A stretch of 48,545 nucleotides of DNA from Actinomycetaceae bacterium (GTDB taxonomy: Bacteria; Actinomycetota; Actinomycetes; Actinomycetales; Actinomycetaceae): contig JAUNVQ010000002.1 in assembly GCA_030540715.1 (NCBI GenBank), forward strand, positions 137,886-186,430, given 5' to 3'. How positions within the stretch are numbered: position 1 is the first letter of the stretch; the number at the start of each line of letters is the position of its first letter. A program made the position numbers and the translations under genes. Under the pieces are notes generated by a model. It was not told where the DNA came from. It did no database searches and was given only the letters and a program-made list of their open reading frames with translations. Shown here one piece after another: positions 48,101-48,545 of this stretch.

Positions 48101-48545
48101 TGCGCGTTCCATACCTTCCAGCGAGGAGTTTGGTCTTTTACTACTTTAAAACGCTTTTCAACGGGCTTAAACGGCCCGCTCTCACTGAAACTATACTCGA
48201 ACTGGAGGTCATTGCTATTAGGACGAGTTTTACCGATTTCAATTTCTTTGGCAAGATATGCTTTTCCATTGACAACATAAAATGTGGCTGATTTCTTTTC
48301 AGCATTGGTTTCATTTATTTCTCGAAAGTAAATATCGCGAGTCGCTATACGACCTTTAACCATGTAAAACAAGTTTTCTTCATCAGAATTAAAAACAAAA
48401 TTTCCAGGTATTTTTGTCCTAAAAGGAGTGTTTTCATCCGCTAAACCAGTGTATGGACTAAACTCTTTAATGCCTTTAAACCCAATGGTTGAACACACCT
48501 GTGCCGGGGTTCCCAGAACCTGTGGCTTAAGCCGGATCTTTTGCA
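42139..48545 (-). CDS. Giant repeat-rich sortase-anchored surface protein (5' end beyond window)
   Basis: More than 2,130 residues; the frame is open to the right edge with no signal peptide, so the true start lies outside. The C terminus is a cell-wall sorting signal: LSKTG, then a hydrophobic helix (VLALVALLGGVVLVL), then SSRRKGADGK. The central and C-terminal parts hold at least eight DUF11/DUF7507-like modules, each with an N-T-G-x3-L core (NTGSTDLTD, NTGKSPLTD, NTGNDNLSY, NTGFDDLVK, NTGKSELDT, TAGMDPLTL and two copies of NTGDEALTK), spaced about 170-210 residues apart and often opening with a KYSG-like motif and closing with an acidic DDDP segment. The last two modules are near-identical at the DNA level. 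Role is probably adhesion or surface structure, anchored by a sortase not in this window. Confidence 0.9.
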   Translation of the reverse strand, partial: QKIRLKPQVLGTPAQVCSTIGFKGIKEFSPYTGLADENTPFRTKIPGNFVFNSDEENLFYMVKGRIATRDIYFREINETNAEKKSATFYVVNGKAYLAKEIEIGKTRPNSNDLQFEYSFSESGPFKPVEKRFKVVKDQTPRWKVWNAQAYEAFGSEEELKDKNATFTDEKWLVFVTYSAGLPTDFEKYGWVTPKPSSFALNDKYTIKKRELEGFAPEGAAEIITTKDSVTLVSDPTQHNAFISEWTTFIKDETDPTPQVTWNEKDQDPQSIPGIDNATIGLDGAVRFTETLTVTHDKGSHLYIFTTKAGPVTLKYDPKTKVPIDSDGKHTSGDITLKDEVGTVVHVNPIDGEFIINDHKYDLPSANAKFTYEMIVPIKELKVRSYRQYGNDKRLSKNEEKEVTGCSPHTYRVPSDRGGKDVFCEDNEGKEKDHSNTYVNDKDDSSHNFTAQKGQPTYGFTYQGTTYEVYSQPKQVRNGSCTSADELTIDEEGFIEFFDESKDFMPILSKDKDKFFDLHFELQGLVSNAASYTQVDTWGEGAPKAPIEFVKGKNPITYRTHASVEASYAHEPMMDVKKETPTQPVAKTKEGVDVFKPGTKVSIEATMKNTGSTDLTDIEFTDSTGGQPPVDFTQRLDGKNLIKGRYYDIKGSDGKVNSSGTYDQSSGVLKDTAGNKITVKSGETLVIYGVLTMNIADPNGMHGDEIRFRTPGLNGTDSYRALADEPGVIIQKVTSAGPYEDVFNNIAWDDCSYSTAPDATGTEDPAGSKCWRWKDNLTATLWEADGDNRLLLHPIKKGNKYFAPEQPVSMIVTNTGKSPLTDLVIDDTTTNDKGGVVDWTQATVQIGKATLNKDNKILVEQAPGITAKLAKVDNPGKANQKVHVSLMKNGKEYPFNPARFNDKDEMVAPGEFVIITGKLPQREITDGSLEANRHSNKVQAQAISTKSNADVITNINDWNTETLTPRIAVKKYSGDEWADPTGKPGDAQDINHAVEIPLEKYNENGQPVTKEQDVKILVTNTGNDNLSYFSISDESVSSVNGKPGDWTTQPLSCKNTANPEGGEYVVEMQQTGDHKGEYKVSPAFAPGHSIRCETRLPALTFDAGFEPWHSNTVTVEGFGEKSKVKTNKDEDPWHAKALPAKVEIIKYSGQYHDSNDKHTLGNATEDANTDAVAIYADLNDGFKPNDKKVYYTIKNTGFDDLVKVHMTDGTLAETVTETGQGGDATEPGWVIDAVTCNVDAYSGVTPPSDAVHIAKDGKVTIDFAFTNEAPFKIGDTITCESTLKYEGEPLTLDDLIWHADRATVSGNGKKNPELETPEDDDPWNAYSAVPDVQIIKYIGPWGNDLKWDGTKRGDLPDGDSDTAVKRGPQADKQKSVFAQPHEITGTFGSTNYAIKDQEVGFTIRNTGKSELDTLIIEDYSIKNETSFPTDFETGPLTCEAGKGGLHKDATVTVDKDNQKKVKITFTEKNLYLPGQVFTCHTVLSGTTIDPLKGAVHADEVSVVGFRRDKKTKKSTDPAHSYSTAPTIELKKDSIDNDGATFIKRAGTQADPDRVKPMKTKDRVVGQPVPIRFTITTAGMDPLTLSSVKVTDRRDKATEGSVTFDQANIDAKIYLKDGRIFPLQATIDKCPGESKEDCSVITFVDQSGTVTLLSAGDTITYQGTLGETPATSMTPEKIHHDIAKVEGVGEESKLKVRDEDDYYAKTIIPDSRTDKYSNIPGRDETKKEQLKNNTCDGGAAGKVCEIPDADGRGTSAAHSIFMDYTNTGDEALTKVRMSDTTMKGVDLHIAGKGIIGTLDAERELVDSREVFFNTADKLFYNDEAYSELASMNVGETLRMEGTIPEGGLDDGNHANTVKFDAVGVESDFPTEDDDPYESTWKKPEKPSTPPSTEPSTPPSTEPPTPDSRTDKYSNIPGRDETKKEQLKNNTCDGGAAGKVCEIPDADGRGTSAAHSIFMDYTNTGDEALTKVRMSDTTMKGVDLHIAGKGIIGTLDAERELVDSREVFFNTADKLFYNDEAYSELASMNVGETLRMEGTIPEGGLDDGNHANTVKFDAVGVESGKPTEDDDPYESTWHKPDTPPSDKPDDKKPVEKKKVQLSKTGSSTQTTGVLALVALLGGVVLVLSSRRKGADGK
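42333..42837 (-). repeat. Near-perfect tandem duplication, 3'-proximal copy
   Basis: 505 nt, repeated at 42921-43425 with a period of 588 nt (196 codons). The only differences I found lie in a cluster at 42358-42362 that changes Gly-Lys to Asp-Phe. All synonymous positions otherwise agree. Confidence 0.9.
42848..42891 (-). repeat. 24-nt direct repeat in the Pro/Thr/Ser linker
   Basis: A 20-nt sequence beginning TCCGTTGAAGG occurs at 42848-42867 and again at 42872-42891, a 24-nt period. It encodes the STPPSTEP-type linker between the two duplicated modules and could change copy number by slippage. Confidence 0.7.
42921..43425 (-). repeat. Near-perfect tandem duplication, 5'-proximal copy
   Basis: Partner of 42333-42837. 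The module encodes the segment from the PGRDETKKEQ opening through NTGDEALTK to the DDDPYEST close. Upstream modules are related only at protein level, so this copy pair is recent or homogenised. Confidence 0.9.

Overview
The window looks like chromosomal DNA from an actinomycete, most likely a low-GC, host-associated member of the Mycobacteriales (Corynebacterium/Lawsonella/Dietzia relatives). Supporting signs are the ppk-mutT1 gene pair, a GuaB1-type IMPDH-related enzyme, a DUF3152 protein, a TM0106-family nuclease, an actinobacterial haem gene set, sortase-type (LxKTG) surface proteins, and several genes whose TANNNT -10 box sits 6-7 nt before the start codon (leaderless transcripts). By eye the DNA is near 50% GC, low for the order. 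The taxonomy is an inference from gene content; no marker gene such as rRNA is present.

Layout. 0-8 kb: haem biosynthesis. hemA (cut by the left edge) and hemE are on the minus strand; cgoX/hemY, hemC, hemD and hemB are on the plus strand. Together they cover glutamyl-tRNA to coproporphyrin except hemL, and no ferrochelatase or hemQ is in the window. 8-19 kb: a TM0106 nuclease coupled to hemB, a CPA2 antiporter, an alpha/beta hydrolase, a RAMA-domain (modified-DNA reader) protein and a large FAD/Fe-S oxidoreductase. 18.7-25.7 kb is accessory in character: long intergenic DNA, an orphan Dam-type methylase, a cassette of two paralogous DUF5692 membrane proteins around a membrane-anchored SRPBCC protein, a frameshifted relic of a sortase-anchored protein, and an ABC ATPase that has lost its catalytic residues. 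25.7-42 kb returns to core genes: pyruvate phosphate dikinase, DUF3152 protease-like protein, a secreted-type lysozyme-like protein, SprT-like protein, a phosphoribosyltransferase, a low-molecular-weight tyrosine phosphatase, GuaB1, MutT1, polyphosphate kinase, a conserved hypothetical, MgtE and a TauE/SafE permease. 42-48.5 kb is the 3' part of a giant repeat-rich LSKTG surface protein that runs off the right edge and contains a near-perfect 588-nt tandem duplication.

Recurring theme: several ordinary enzymes (HemC, HemB, MutT1, PPK, the FAD/Fe-S protein, the alpha/beta hydrolase) carry long disordered-looking insertions or tails that their families usually lack.

The best candidate for an undescribed system is the DUF5692-SRPBCC-DUF5692 cassette at 20.3-24.2 kb, with its unusually GC-rich structured intergenic segment. 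No tRNA, rRNA, CRISPR array, insertion sequence or prophage was found.
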